From assembly GCF_001552675.1 (NCBI RefSeq), contig NZ_BCRQ01000028.1, positions 1-36,964 on the forward strand: DNA of 36,964 nucleotides, given 5' to 3'. The stretch comes from Alicyclobacillus sendaiensis NBRC 100866. Lineage in GTDB: Bacteria; Bacillota; Bacilli; Alicyclobacillales; Alicyclobacillaceae. The notes under the pieces were generated by a model. It saw nothing but the letters and a program-made list of their open reading frames with translations. It made no database searches and was not told the origin of the DNA. The first letter of the stretch is position 1; every line of letters begins with the position of its first letter. Shown here piece by piece: positions 7,494 through 14,742 of this stretch. A program made the position numbers and the translations under genes.

Positions 7494-8384
7494 ATGCAGT
7501 TTCGGAACATCGCGGTCGCCGGTGGCGGTGTCTTGGGAAGCCAAATCGCGTACCAAACGGCGTTTCACGGTTTTCCGGTCGTGATCTACGACATCTCGGA
7601 CGAGGCGCTCGCCAAAGCGCGGGATCGGCTCGAGAAGCTGAAGCCAAATTACATGCGGGATCTCGGTGCGTCGCAGGAGCAGGTCGACGCGGCGATGGAC
7701 AGAATACGCCTGACGGCCGATCTCGCCGACGCCGTGCGCGAAGCGGACCTCGTCATTGAGGCGGTGCCCGAGATTCCGGAGGTCAAGCGCGAGTTTTACG
7801 AGCGGCTGGCCAAGGTCGCGCCGCCCCACACCGTGTTCGCCACCAATTCATCCACGCTGCTCCCGAGCCAATTCGCGGAGGCCACGGGGCGACCCGAGCG
7901 GTTTCTCGCGCTGCACTTTGCCAACGCCATCTGGCGGCACAACACGGCGGAGGTCATGCGCCACGGCGGAACCGACGAGCAGGTGTTTCAGGACGTGATG
8001 GAGTTCGCGCGGGCGATTGGCATGGTGCCGCTGCCCCTGCGCAAAGAGCAGCCGGGCTACATCCTGAATTCGCTGCTCGTGCCCTTCCTGGAGGCCGCGC
8101 AGATGTTGTGGGTCAACGAGGTGGCCGATCCGGAGACCATCGACAAGACGTGGATGATTGCGACGGGGGCGAAGGAGGGGCCGTTTGCCATCCTGGACAC
8201 CGTGGGTATTCGAACCGCGTACAACATCGCGTCCGGCAAGGCGAAGGCGGGTAACGAGGCGTACGCGAGGCTTGCGGAGAAGCTGAAGGTGATGATTGAC
8301 CAGGGCAAGCTCGGCCGCGAGACCGGAGAGGGCTTTTACCGCTATCCGAATCCCCGGTTTAAACAGCCCGACTTTCTCCGCTGA
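7494..8384 (+). CDS. 3-hydroxyacyl-CoA dehydrogenase family protein
   Basis: The product has 296 residues. The NAD-binding Rossmann motif GGGVLG is at residues 10-15 and the acidic residue ending beta-2 is YD (32-33). The NSST motif lies around residue 118, and the probable catalytic His-Glu pair is H141 and E153. A C-terminal helical domain ends ETGEGFYRYPNP, the hallmark of the family. It would oxidise a 3-hydroxyacyl-CoA, or reduce acetoacetyl-CoA, with NAD. The HFFNP motif of classical enzymes reads HFANA here, so the substrate may differ. ATG 7494 is favoured over GTG 7485 by spacing from AAAGG (7480-7484). No other beta-oxidation gene is adjacent. Confidence 0.88.
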   Translation: MQFRNIAVAGGGVLGSQIAYQTAFHGFPVVIYDISDEALAKARDRLEKLKPNYMRDLGASQEQVDAAMDRIRLTADLADAVREADLVIEAVPEIPEVKREFYERLAKVAPPHTVFATNSSTLLPSQFAEATGRPERFLALHFANAIWRHNTAEVMRHGGTDEQVFQDVMEFARAIGMVPLPLRKEQPGYILNSLLVPFLEAAQMLWVNEVADPETIDKTWMIATGAKEGPFAILDTVGIRTAYNIASGKAKAGNEAYARLAEKLKVMIDQGKLGRETGEGFYRYPNPRFKQPDFLR

Positions 8385-8396
8385 GGCAAGGATTAA

Positions 8397-8418
8397 GGGG
8401 CCCGCACGCGCGGGCCCC
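8397..8418. terminator. Bidirectional terminator hairpin between convergent genes
   Basis: GGGGCCCGC (8397-8405) and GCGGGCCCC (8410-8418) form a perfect 9-bp GC stem with an ACGC loop. It lies between the dehydrogenase and the convergent wrbA-like gene. No T-tract is present on either strand. Confidence 0.5.
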
Positions 8419-8423
8419 TGATC

Positions 8424-9044
8424 TCACGCCGTCACGGCTTGCCCTTGTTTCACCCAAGATGCGATGGTCACCGTTCGGCGCGCCTGATGGCGAATCGCGT
8501 CCTGAGTCCCTGGGTCGATCTCGCCGGTTTCCGACACCGTCACACTCGTGCCGTAGGGGTTTCCGCCGGATGCATACGCGGAGGCATCCGTGAATCCTGG
8601 CGCGGCGATGATGGCGCCCCAGTGGTACATCGAGGTGTAGAGCGAGAGAATCGTCGCTTCCTGGCCGCCGTGTGGATTCTGAGCGCTGGACATGGCACTG
8701 ACGACCTTGTTGGCGGTCAAGCCCTTGGCCCACAGGGGGCCCAGCGTGTCCAGGAATTGCTTCATCTGCGATGGGATGTTGCCGAACCGGCTTGGGACGC
8801 TGAAGATGACCGCATCGGCCCAAGCGACGTCGTCGGGTGTGGCCACTGGGACGTGCGCAGTCGCCTCGACATGCGCCTTCCACGCGGGAGACGTCTCAAT
8901 CACTTCGCGCGGCGCGAGTTCCGCCACTTTGCGCACCCTCACTTCAGCGCCGAGTTCGCGCGCGGCCTCCGCTGCAATTTGCGCCATTCGATAGTTGGTC
9001 CCCGTTGCACTATAGTAAAGGATAGTCAAACGGACGTTGGACAT
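8424..9044 (-). CDS. wrbA: WrbA-like NAD(P)H:quinone oxidoreductase (flavodoxin fold)
   Basis: The product has 206 residues. The FMN phosphate loop is SATGTN (residues 12-17), and later loops match the WrbA pattern: FSVPSRFGNIPSQMKQFLD, and GGQEATILSLYTSMYHWG with the flavin-contacting Tyr/His/Trp cluster. WrbA enzymes reduce quinones by two electrons with NAD(P)H and protect against oxidative stress. GGAGG lies about 6-10 nt upstream on the minus strand. The gene is divergent from a FadR-type regulator, and a perfect palindrome (9081-9099) lies in its upstream region, suggesting controlled, perhaps quinone-responsive expression. Confidence 0.92.
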   Translation of the reverse strand: MSNVRLTILYYSATGTNYRMAQIAAEAARELGAEVRVRKVAELAPREVIETSPAWKAHVEATAHVPVATPDDVAWADAVIFSVPSRFGNIPSQMKQFLDTLGPLWAKGLTANKVVSAMSSAQNPHGGQEATILSLYTSMYHWGAIIAAPGFTDASAYASGGNPYGTSVTVSETGEIDPGTQDAIRHQARRTVTIASWVKQGQAVTA

Positions 9045-9080
9045 GATGTTTCCTCCACTCCCACTCTCTGATTTCTCATC

Positions 9081-9099
9081 TACTTACCAATCGTAAGTA
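9081..9099. promoter_or_regulatory. Perfect inverted repeat in the wrbA/gntR divergent region
   Basis: TACTTAC (9081-9087) and GTAAGTA (9093-9099) are a perfect 7-bp inverted repeat with a 5-nt spacer, 37 nt upstream of the wrbA-like start and 73 nt upstream of the gntR start. Its form is like sites of MarR/HxlR-type redox regulators rather than FadR-type GntR sites. I infer an operator. Confidence 0.6.
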
Positions 9100-9171
9100 T
9101 GTGCGATGTCGATGATAGAGGTTTGAAGCGGCGATGTCAACTGTCTGAAGGCTTCGAAAAGGAGGGGTACG

Positions 9172-9870
9172 GTGAAGCGGCACGCAGGAGGGGAGAGGAC
9201 GCTCGGGGACGCCGTCGCGGACGCGCTTCGTAGGGAGATCGTGTGGGGAGAGTGGCCGAAGGGGCATGTGTTCAGTGAAAACGCCTTGGCGCGCCGCTTC
9301 GGTACGAGCCGCTCGCCGGTGCGCGAGGCTTTGCGACAGTTGGCGCACGAGGGCTTGATTGCGCTTGGCCGAAACGGGGCGCAGGTGGTGGGGTTGGACC
9401 TGGGAGATGCGTTGGAATTGTACGACGTCAGGAGCATGATTGAGCAGTTCACCGCGTCACGCGTGTGTGAACGGCCGCGCGCCGAGCGCGCATCCCTCGC
9501 TCTGATGCTTTCGGCGCTTGTCTCGGCCATGGAGGAGGCGGTTTCCCGGAAGGACTGGAAGGACTTGTCCAACCTCGACCTGGCCTACCACGACGCGATC
9601 GTGCGCGCGTCGGGCCATCGCCGCGTGTCGCGCATGTGGGAAGAGATGAGGAGCCTCGTCGAACTCACGCTCGCGCTCGTCATGCGCAGGCGGATGCAGC
9701 GCGGAGACGCGGATATGCGAAGCGCGCTCGCGCAGCACCGAAGTCTCGCGGAGGCCATCCTCGCCGGCGATGCGGCGTGGGTAAAGCGCGTCATGCAGTC
9801 TCACGTCGAGGAGACGCGCAGGTTGCTCGAGAGCGGTCTGCACGAGAAGCTTGTCGACGACGAGCGTTGA
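9172..9870 (+). CDS. GntR-family regulator with FCD (FadR-type) domain
   Basis: The product has 232 residues. An N-terminal winged helix of GntR type covers about residues 10-78 (FSENALARRFGTSRSPVREALRQLAHEGLI). A helical FCD effector domain follows (about 85-220) with likely metal-binding His residues in AYHDAIVRASGH and in the QHRSLAEAI and QSHVEETRR helices. Such regulators sense carboxylates or sugar acids. GTG 9172 has AAAAGGAGGGG just upstream. It is divergent from wrbA and convergent with the acetate transporter. Its targets are not evident; the acetate genes nearby are one possibility. Confidence 0.9.
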   Translation: MKRHAGGERTLGDAVADALRREIVWGEWPKGHVFSENALARRFGTSRSPVREALRQLAHEGLIALGRNGAQVVGLDLGDALELYDVRSMIEQFTASRVCERPRAERASLALMLSALVSAMEEAVSRKDWKDLSNLDLAYHDAIVRASGHRRVSRMWEEMRSLVELTLALVMRRRMQRGDADMRSALAQHRSLAEAILAGDAAWVKRVMQSHVEETRRLLESGLHEKLVDDER

Positions 9871-9919
9871 CGAAGCGCAGGGTGCAGGTGGGCGGATGAG
9901 GCTGAGGTCGCCATGCGCA

Positions 9920-9944
9920 AAGGCGGCCTGGCAAGGGCCGCCTT
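9920..9944. terminator. Hairpin between gntR and the convergent acetate transporter
   Basis: AAGGCGGCC (9920-9928) and GGCCGCCTT (9936-9944) form a perfect 9-bp stem with a 7-nt loop. It probably stops transcription from both sides, although the T-tract is minimal. Confidence 0.5.
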
Positions 9945-9996
9945 GCACGGGCTATACATGGGGAACGAGAAAGGCAAGCGAATTCTTCGCGATGAA

Positions 9997-10581
9997 TTAA
10001 GCGCTTACACCGGTTGCAGAAGTGCGCTTTAGGACAAACGGTTGCCCCACGGGCATGAAGACATGGCCCATGGTCTCGTTGAGCACCGTGGCAAACGAGG
10101 TATAGAGTGCGCTCAAACCGCAGATAAAGCCGACCCAGCCACCGGCCGTGCTGCTGCCGATGATGCCAAAGGCGTGAGCCGCGAGCAGGAAGAACGTGAT
10201 CCAGAGCGTCAAGAACACGAACCAGAGCGCCTTATTCAGGTAGAAGGTGCCGAACCACAAAAACAGCGTGAGGATGCCGAAGAACAGGAGGAAGAGACCC
10301 AGGCCTGCCGTGGGCGCGAACTTGTTGATGAGGTAGAACGCCCACCAGAACGCGCCATACGAGCAAAATGCGGTGGCGCCGAACGTGTTGCCCTTGCGGA
10401 ACTCCCAAAGTCCGGCGATGAACTGCGCCGCACCGCCGTACGCGATGGCGAGTCCCAGGACGACGCCGAGTGCGCCTGCACTCGTCACGCCCGCGTTGAT
10501 GAGGCTCAGGATGCACGTTGTGATGCCAAACCCGGCGAGCCCAAGCGGACCAGGATCTGCGATTTTCGCCTGATCAGACAT
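9997..10581 (-). CDS. satP: Acetate uptake transporter, GPR1/FUN34/SatP family
   Basis: The product has 194 residues and six membrane segments. It opens with the family signature variant DPGPLGLAGFGITT (usually N-P-A-P-L-G-L) and contains GGAAQFIAGLWEFRKGNTFGATAFCSYGAFWW, described here by its parts: the AQ..AG..EF..GNTFG block and the YGAFW block are conserved. Members are acetate/succinate-proton symporters. ATG 10579-10581 (MSDQAK) has AGAGGGTG upstream. It lies about 130 nt downstream of acs on the same strand, so uptake and activation of acetate are linked. An unusual hairpin occupies the gap. Confidence 0.92.
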   Translation of the reverse strand: MSDQAKIADPGPLGLAGFGITTCILSLINAGVTSAGALGVVLGLAIAYGGAAQFIAGLWEFRKGNTFGATAFCSYGAFWWAFYLINKFAPTAGLGLFLLFFGILTLFLWFGTFYLNKALWFVFLTLWITFFLLAAHAFGIIGSSTAGGWVGFICGLSALYTSFATVLNETMGHVFMPVGQPFVLKRTSATGVSA

Positions 10582-10650
10582 TCTGTTCACCCTCTTTTCC
10601 ATCTCTTTTTCACGGGTTGACAACGGCTCGGCAAACGACGAGTGGGCGTC

Positions 10651-10684
10651 CTGCGCCTGCCGGATCACCTCCTTCCAGGCGCAG
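10651..10684 (-). other. Hairpin presenting a 13-nt perfect Shine-Dalgarno sequence, no start codon
   Basis: CTGCGCCTG (10651-10659) and CAGGCGCAG (10676-10684) are a perfect 9-bp inverted repeat. On the transcribed minus strand the 16-nt loop reads GAAGGAGGTGATCCGG. Its AAGGAGGTGATCC complements the 3' end of bacterial 16S rRNA over 13 contiguous bases. No ATG, GTG or TTG follows at a usable distance. It lies between acs (stop 10711) and satP (start 10581). Confidence 0.6.
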
Positions 10685-10710
10685 GATTTCACAGGCGCCG
10701 GGCATTCACA

Positions 10711-12660
10711 TCATTCCTGATCCTTGTACTGCGCTTTGAGCTGCTCCACGATGGCCGGATCCGCCAGCGTGGTGGTGTCGCCGACCACGCGGCCCTCCGC
10801 GATGTCGCGCAGGAGGCGGCGCATGATCTTACCGCTGCGCGTCTTGGGGAGATCGGCCGTGAAGATGATCTCCTCGGGCCGGGCCATCGCGCCGATTTGT
10901 TCGACAACGAATTGCTTCAGTTCTGCGACGAGATCGTCCGAACCGGTGTGGCCCTCCTTGAGGATGACGAATGCGGTGATGGCCTGCCCCTTCACCTCGT
11001 GGGCGCGTCCGATGACGGCCGCCTCGGCGACTGCGGGATGCGCCACCAGGGCGCTCTCCACCTCTGCCGTGCCGATGCGGTGGCCGGACACGTTGATGAC
11101 GTCGTCCAAGCGTCCGACAATCCAGTAGTAGCCGTCCTGATCTCGGTAGGCTCCGTCCCCAGGCAGGTAGATGCCTTCGAACTTGCCGAAGTACGTCTTG
11201 CGGAACCGCTCGTCATCGCCCCACACGGTGCGCAGCATGGAGGGCCAAGGCTTGGTGATGACGAGGTTGCCGCCGTGCCCGGGCGGGACAGGATGGCCGT
11301 CGTCATCGAGAATATCGACGGAGATGCCGGGCACGGGCTTGGTAGCGGAACCCGGCTTGGTGGTGATGATGCCCGGAAGTGGAGCGATCATCGCACAACC
11401 CGTCTCCGTCTGCCACCACGTGTCCACGATGGGGCACCGCTCCTGGCCGACGTACTTGTGGTACCACATCCACGCCTCCGGGTTAATGGGCTCGCCGACG
11501 GATCCGAGCAGCCGGAGCGTGCTGAGATCGTGCTTTTCGACGTACTGCGGGCCCCACTTCATGAACATGCGGATGGAGGTCGGCGCGGTGTACAGGATGG
11601 TCGCGCCGTACTTCTCCACGATGGCCCAATAGCGGTCGCGATCCGGATAATCGGGCGATCCTTCGTACATCACGACCGTCGCGCCGGCCGACAGCGGCCC
11701 ATACACGATGTACGTGTGGCCGGTGATCCAGCCGATGTCCGCCGTGCAGAAGAACACGTCATCGTCCTTCAGATCGAAGACGGTCCGCATGGACGTGTTG
11801 ACGCCCACCAAGTATCCGCCTGTGCTGTGGACGATGCCCTTCGGCTTGCCGGTGGTGCCAGACGTGTAGAGCAAGAACAGGTAGTCTTCGGCGTCCATGG
11901 GTTCGGCCGGGAACGGTTGCGTCGGCGCGCTCGCCATGGCCTCGTGCCACCAGATGTCCCTCGCGGGGTTCATGGTTGCCTGCGCCGCTTCGCCGATCCG
12001 CTGGACCACCACCACCTTTTCGATGGGCGTGCCCGCGACCGCCTCGTCCGCGTTCTGCTTGAGCGGAATGACTTTGCCGCGGCGCCAGCCGCCGTCCGCG
12101 GTGATGAGCAGCTTGCTGCCGGCGTCCAGGATGCGGTCCTTGAGCGACTGCGCGGAAAATCCGCCGAACACGACCGAGTGCATGGCGCCGATTTTCGCGC
12201 ACGCGAGCATCGCAATAGGCAGCTCCGGCACCATGGGCAGGTAGATGGTGACGCGATCGCCCTTCTTGACGCCGAGCTTCGTGAGCATATGTGCGGCTTT
12301 GTCGACTTCGCGCCGCAACATGTCGTACGTGAGGACGCGGCTGTCACCCGGTTCGCCTTCCCAGATGATGGCCGCCTTGTTCTTGCGGTGGGTGAGCGTG
12401 TGGCGATCCACGCAGTTATATGCGGCGTTCAGCTTGCCGCCGATGAACCATTGCGCGTGCGGCGGGTCCCATCTGCAAACGCTTTCAAATTCATGAAACC
12501 AAGTGATATGTTCAGCTTGCTTCGCCCAGTAACTCTCGGGATCACGCGCCGCTTCCTCGTAAATGCTTTCATCGTTGTAATTCGCTTGACGGCGAAATTC
12601 TTCCGGCGGGGCAAAGGTGCGTGTTTCACGGAGTAGTGCGTCGAGATCATTCGGGGTCAT
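10711..12660 (-). CDS. acs: Acetyl-CoA synthetase (AMP-forming)
   Basis: The product has 649 residues, full length for Acs. It converts acetate, ATP and CoA to acetyl-CoA through acetyl-AMP. The adenylate motif [11 protein letters not shown] is at residues 265-275. The DTWWQTETG block and the hinge region [17 protein letters not shown] are present. The catalytic Lys, the usual site of regulatory acetylation, is K611 in [14 protein letters not shown] at 12658-12660 has AAAGGAG 8 nt upstream. A good sigma-A promoter lies at 12720-12748 and a consensus cre site in codons 58-62, so carbon-catabolite control by CcpA is likely. satP follows. Confidence 0.97.
   Translation of the reverse strand: MTPNDLDALLRETRTFAPPEEFRRQANYNDESIYEEAARDPESYWAKQAEHITWFHEFESVCRWDPPHAQWFIGGKLNAAYNCVDRHTLTHRKNKAAIIWEGEPGDSRVLTYDMLRREVDKAAHMLTKLGVKKGDRVTIYLPMVPELPIAMLACAKIGAMHSVVFGGFSAQSLKDRILDAGSKLLITADGGWRRGKVIPLKQNADEAVAGTPIEKVVVVQRIGEAAQATMNPARDIWWHEAMASAPTQPFPAEPMDAEDYLFLLYTSGTTGKPKGIVHSTGGYLVGVNTSMRTVFDLKDDDVFFCTADIGWITGHTYIVYGPLSAGATVVMYEGSPDYPDRDRYWAIVEKYGATILYTAPTSIRMFMKWGPQYVEKHDLSTLRLLGSVGEPINPEAWMWYHKYVGQERCPIVDTWWQTETGCAMIAPLPGIITTKPGSATKPVPGISVDILDDDGHPVPPGHGGNLVITKPWPSMLRTVWGDDERFRKTYFGKFEGIYLPGDGAYRDQDGYYWIVGRLDDVINVSGHRIGTAEVESALVAHPAVAEAAVIGRAHEVKGQAITAFVILKEGHTGSDDLVAELKQFVVEQIGAMARPEEIIFTADLPKTRSGKIMRRLLRDIAEGRVVGDTTTLADPAIVEQLKAQYKDQE
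12473..12488 (-). promoter_or_regulatory. CcpA cre site inside acs
   Basis: Read on the acs strand, TTGAAAGCGTTTGCA fits the cre consensus WTGNAANCGNWNNCW at every position. It overlaps codons 58-62 of acs, about 225 nt after the predicted transcription start. A block of elongation by bound CcpA would repress acs when sugar is available. acsA of B. subtilis is a known CcpA target. Confidence 0.7.
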
Positions 12661-12719
12661 GGTCTGGCTCCTTTCTCTGGCCGCGGCAATCACGGCGACA
12701 ACTTGAATGGGTCAATTTC

Positions 12720-12748
12720 ATCATAGAATAAGTTGTTCAAAAAGACAA
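12720..12748 (-). promoter_or_regulatory. Sigma-A promoter of acs
   Basis: On the minus strand: -35 TTGTCT (12743-12748), 17-nt spacer, -10 TATGAT (12720-12725). Transcription would start near 12713, about 53 nt before the acs ATG. Confidence 0.75.
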
Positions 12749-12860
12749 TCTCCAAACGGCGTCAATGCCTATATATTCGAAATTCGCTGCGATTTATGCC
12801 CCTCATTTCTAGGGAATGAACGCGTGCGCACGTGTGGCCGAAGGACTTCACGAGGGCATG

Positions 12861-12897
12861 AAAAAACCGTTTCGCGGTGTTTCACACCACGAAACGG
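12861..12897 (-). terminator. Strong intrinsic terminator after the DUF1292 gene
   Basis: On the minus strand a 13-bp stem (12885-12897 with 12867-12879, one wobble) with a 5-nt loop is followed by six T residues (12861-12866). It ends the DUF1292 transcript, 16 nt after its stop codon. Confidence 0.9.
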
Positions 12898-12912
12898 CGA
12901 TGGAGAGGAAGC

Positions 12913-13206
12913 TCAATCTTCGTCCTCTTCTTCGCTGTCGTCAAACAGCTCGTCGTTGTAGGCGTCGACGACGCGCTGCCATTCTTCGTCGTCCTCGATC
13001 TCTGACAACACCATTTGCTCGCCGTCTTCTCCGTCGATGCGGAAAATGACGCCTTCCTCCATGGAGTCGTCGAGCGGCAACAACACCGCGTAATCCTTGT
13101 TGTCGACCGTCAAGACCTCGCCCAACACGAACTGATGCTCTTCGCCGTTTTCGTCCTCCAGGACGATGACCTCGTCCTCGTGATCGAGAAACTCGTCATG
13201 AGCCAT
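12913..13206 (-). CDS. DUF1292 family protein (YrzB-like)
   Basis: The product has 97 residues and is strongly acidic. It opens with DEVIVLEDENGEEHQFVLGE and continues DNKDYAVLLPLD, both characteristic of DUF1292 (B. subtilis YrzB). The C-terminal 12 residues are almost all Asp or Glu. The function is not known. In many Firmicutes it follows yrrK and yrzL, but here it stands alone with its own promoter (13259-13287) and a strong terminator. The ribosome-binding site (GGATGGGAATGAG) is weak. Confidence 0.88.
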   Translation of the reverse strand: MAHDEFLDHEDEVIVLEDENGEEHQFVLGEVLTVDNKDYAVLLPLDDSMEEGVIFRIDGEDGEQMVLSEIEDDEEWQRVVDAYNDELFDDSEEEDED

Positions 13207-13258
13207 GTCGTCTCATTCCCATCCGCTATCCAGATTTGGCCTGCGCCATGCTTGCATC

Positions 13259-13287
13259 AACATAACACCATGTGTCCATGGTGTCAA
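13259..13287 (-). promoter_or_regulatory. Sigma-A promoter with a palindrome filling its spacer
   Basis: On the minus strand: -35 TTGACA (13282-13287), 17-nt spacer, -10 TATGTT (13259-13264). The perfect inverted repeat ACACCATG-N4-CATGGTGT (13265-13284) fills the spacer and overlaps the -35. This placement suits a repressor that blocks RNA polymerase. The promoter drives the DUF1292 gene; the untranslated leader would be about 45 nt. Confidence 0.75.
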
Positions 13288-13301
13288 CGCGTCCGCGGGG
13301 G

Positions 13302-13655
13302 TCACCGCGGGGGCGGCGACGACAATCCCTTTTGCAGTCGTTGGGAGACCGCGTCGAGCAGCTGGTTAAGTTCGCGCTCCGCCTCTTCAAACGACGCAAT
13401 CTCCGGGATTCGCCGCATATCCGCGAGCAGACGATCCGCCTCTTCGATCACGTGCCGATAGTGCATCGGCGGGACGCGGCGCGCCTGAAACTCCTGCACC
13501 GCCTCCTGGAGTTCACGAAATCGGCGGAGCAACGACTGGGCTTCCGGCGAGTCGTCGAGTTTGGCCTTCGCGTCCCGGTAACGCCGCGCCTGCTCGGAAT
13601 CGGCGATGAGACGGGCGAGTTCTGACGCCTTCTCCCAGAGCGCTCCTCGGTCCAT
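13302..13655 (-). CDS. YlbF/YmcA family protein
   Basis: The product has 117 residues, nearly all helical and charged, with the pattern of the Com_YlbF family (formerly DUF964): LWEKASELARLIADSEQARRYRDA at the N-terminus, then SLLRRFRELQEAVQEFQ. B. subtilis YlbF and YmcA form, with YaaT, a complex that affects RNase Y, sporulation, competence and biofilm formation. This protein is shorter than either and could also be the YheA-type paralogue. ATG at 13655 has GAGGAG 7 nt upstream. It lies downstream of the UPF0302/IDEAL gene. Confidence 0.82.
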   Translation of the reverse strand: MDRGALWEKASELARLIADSEQARRYRDAKAKLDDSPEAQSLLRRFRELQEAVQEFQARRVPPMHYRHVIEEADRLLADMRRIPEIASFEEAERELNQLLDAVSQRLQKGLSSPPPR

Positions 13656-13706
13656 CCCATCACTCCTCATCCTGAGCGTTACCTGGACTCCACCGCGCTA
13701 TACTTC

Positions 13707-14195
13707 CTACGTGGCGCTCGGGGCTGGGCCCACCGTCGAATCCTCTTCGCGCATCAGCTCTTCGAGCTCCTTGACGGCGCGGTCAAAGGCTTCGCGATTC
13801 CGCTCGTCGAGGGCGCGGTCGATCTTCATCCGGATTTCCTCGCGGCGCATGGCTCGCGCCTCGACCTCCGACAGCACTTGCTGCACTTCCGGCGGAATCG
13901 GAAGTTCCGGTAGATTGATGAAGACAAACAGCTTGTCGGTCGAGGACGCGCTGTTGAAATACGCATGGAGAGCGGGCAGGATCTCCTCCGCCTGGCTCAC
14001 CTTTTTGATGCGGCCATTCAGCGGCAGGCGGGCGATCATGCCGTGACGCCCAATGATGAGAAGCGGCACGTTCTCCAGCACGATGTTCGTCGACTCCAGT
14101 TGGCTATGGCGAGCAGCGAGAAAATCGATGACGGCTTCTGCTCCGGGCGGGAGCAGCTTAGTCTTGAGCAACAGGATGTCATCCTTCGTCATCAT
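13707..14195 (-). CDS. UPF0302/IDEAL-domain protein (YpiB-like)
   Basis: The product has 162 residues. The C-terminal part (about 115-150, RREEIRMKIDRALDERNREAF followed by a helix) fits the IDEAL domain. The N-terminal 110 residues resemble the UPF0302 domain of B. subtilis YpiB in layout: a helix, a strand pair around VLENVPLLIIG, and the FVFINLPELP strand. YpiB has been linked to assembly of the menaquinol:cytochrome c reductase region by gene context, but its function is unclear. AAAGGAG precedes the ATG by about 10 nt. Confidence 0.65.
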   Translation of the reverse strand: MMTKDDILLLKTKLLPPGAEAVIDFLAARHSQLESTNIVLENVPLLIIGRHGMIARLPLNGRIKKVSQAEEILPALHAYFNSASSTDKLFVFINLPELPIPPEVQQVLSEVEARAMRREEIRMKIDRALDERNREAFDRAVKELEELMREEDSTVGPAPSAT

Positions 14196-14348
14196 CGCGC
14201 GTTCACTCCTTTGCCGGAGTTGCCTCTTGACGGATCATACGCCTGGTTTCACGCGACCGCGATCGTGCTGATGGACAAGCTCCGATGCCAAGGCGACCCG
14301 CAGATCATCTGATGACCGGCGCTTCGCCCCCACCGAAGTGGTGCAAAT

Positions 14349-14354
14349 ATTGTA
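14349..14354 (-). promoter_or_regulatory. Possible -10 element of the UPF0302/YlbF genes
   Basis: Minus-strand TACAAT lies 155 nt upstream of the UPF0302 gene. The -35 (TTTTCT at 17 nt) is poor. The rest of the 275-bp gap 14196-14471 shows no gene. Confidence 0.3.
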
Positions 14355-14471
14355 GCAAAAGGTCCGGAGAAAGAAAATGAGGCGACCGCCATTTTCCCAT
14401 GCGTCACATCGATTCCCTGCGTCTGCGCCCGAACCGAGCCTCATACTACACGTGCAGGGGAGGGAAGGCGC

Positions 14472-14672
14472 ATGGGCGATTGGGTGTACTTCGCGGGCGT
14501 GTACGATACGAAATTCGAAGCGTATTGCGCTGTCATGTGGGTCGAAGCCGACGAACGAATTCGGCGCTCGGCCCGCCCGAGCCAGGTCGAGGTGTACCGC
14601 CTTCGCAACGGCAAATACGGCGTCCGCTTCCTTCCTCAACGCGATGTCGTGGAGCGGGCACGCGCGGAATGA
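14472..14672 (+). CDS. Small protein of unknown function (66 aa)
   Basis: ATG 14472 is preceded by GGGGAGGGAAGG, a good ribosome-binding site, and codon use matches the surroundings. The sequence (MGDWVYFAGVYDTKFEAY, then PSQVEVYRLRNGKYGVRFLP) looks like a compact alpha/beta fold with repeated Tyr and Phe. There is no membrane segment. A 17-bp perfect hairpin follows 18 nt after the stop. No family is recognised. Confidence 0.65.
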   Translation: MGDWVYFAGVYDTKFEAYCAVMWVEADERIRRSARPSQVEVYRLRNGKYGVRFLPQRDVVERARAE

Positions 14673-14690
14673 AGGGGACAAGGGGTGTAC

Positions 14691-14733
14691 GCGGAAGAAG
14701 ACAGCCATCCGCGCGGTGGCTGTCTTCTTCCGC
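14691..14733. terminator. Bidirectional terminator, 17-bp perfect stem
   Basis: GCGGAAGAAGACAGCCA (14691-14707) pairs perfectly with 14717-14733 around a 9-nt loop. The stem carries purine/pyrimidine tracts (GAAGAAGA, TCTTCTTC) that could supply a weak U-tract in both directions. It separates the 66-aa gene from the convergent DUF2892 gene. Confidence 0.7.
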
Positions 14734-14742
14734 GCCTGCACG

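Noticed and set aside
5440-8384. A single new defence or metabolic system formed by the rhodanese to dehydrogenase run
   Set aside because: A strong terminator splits the run, the components are common housekeeping families, and nothing resembles defence genes.
10642-12636. Long open frame on the plus strand (664 codons) opposite acs
   Set aside because: It mirrors the acs codons and shows no motif; acs itself is full length with all catalytic motifs.
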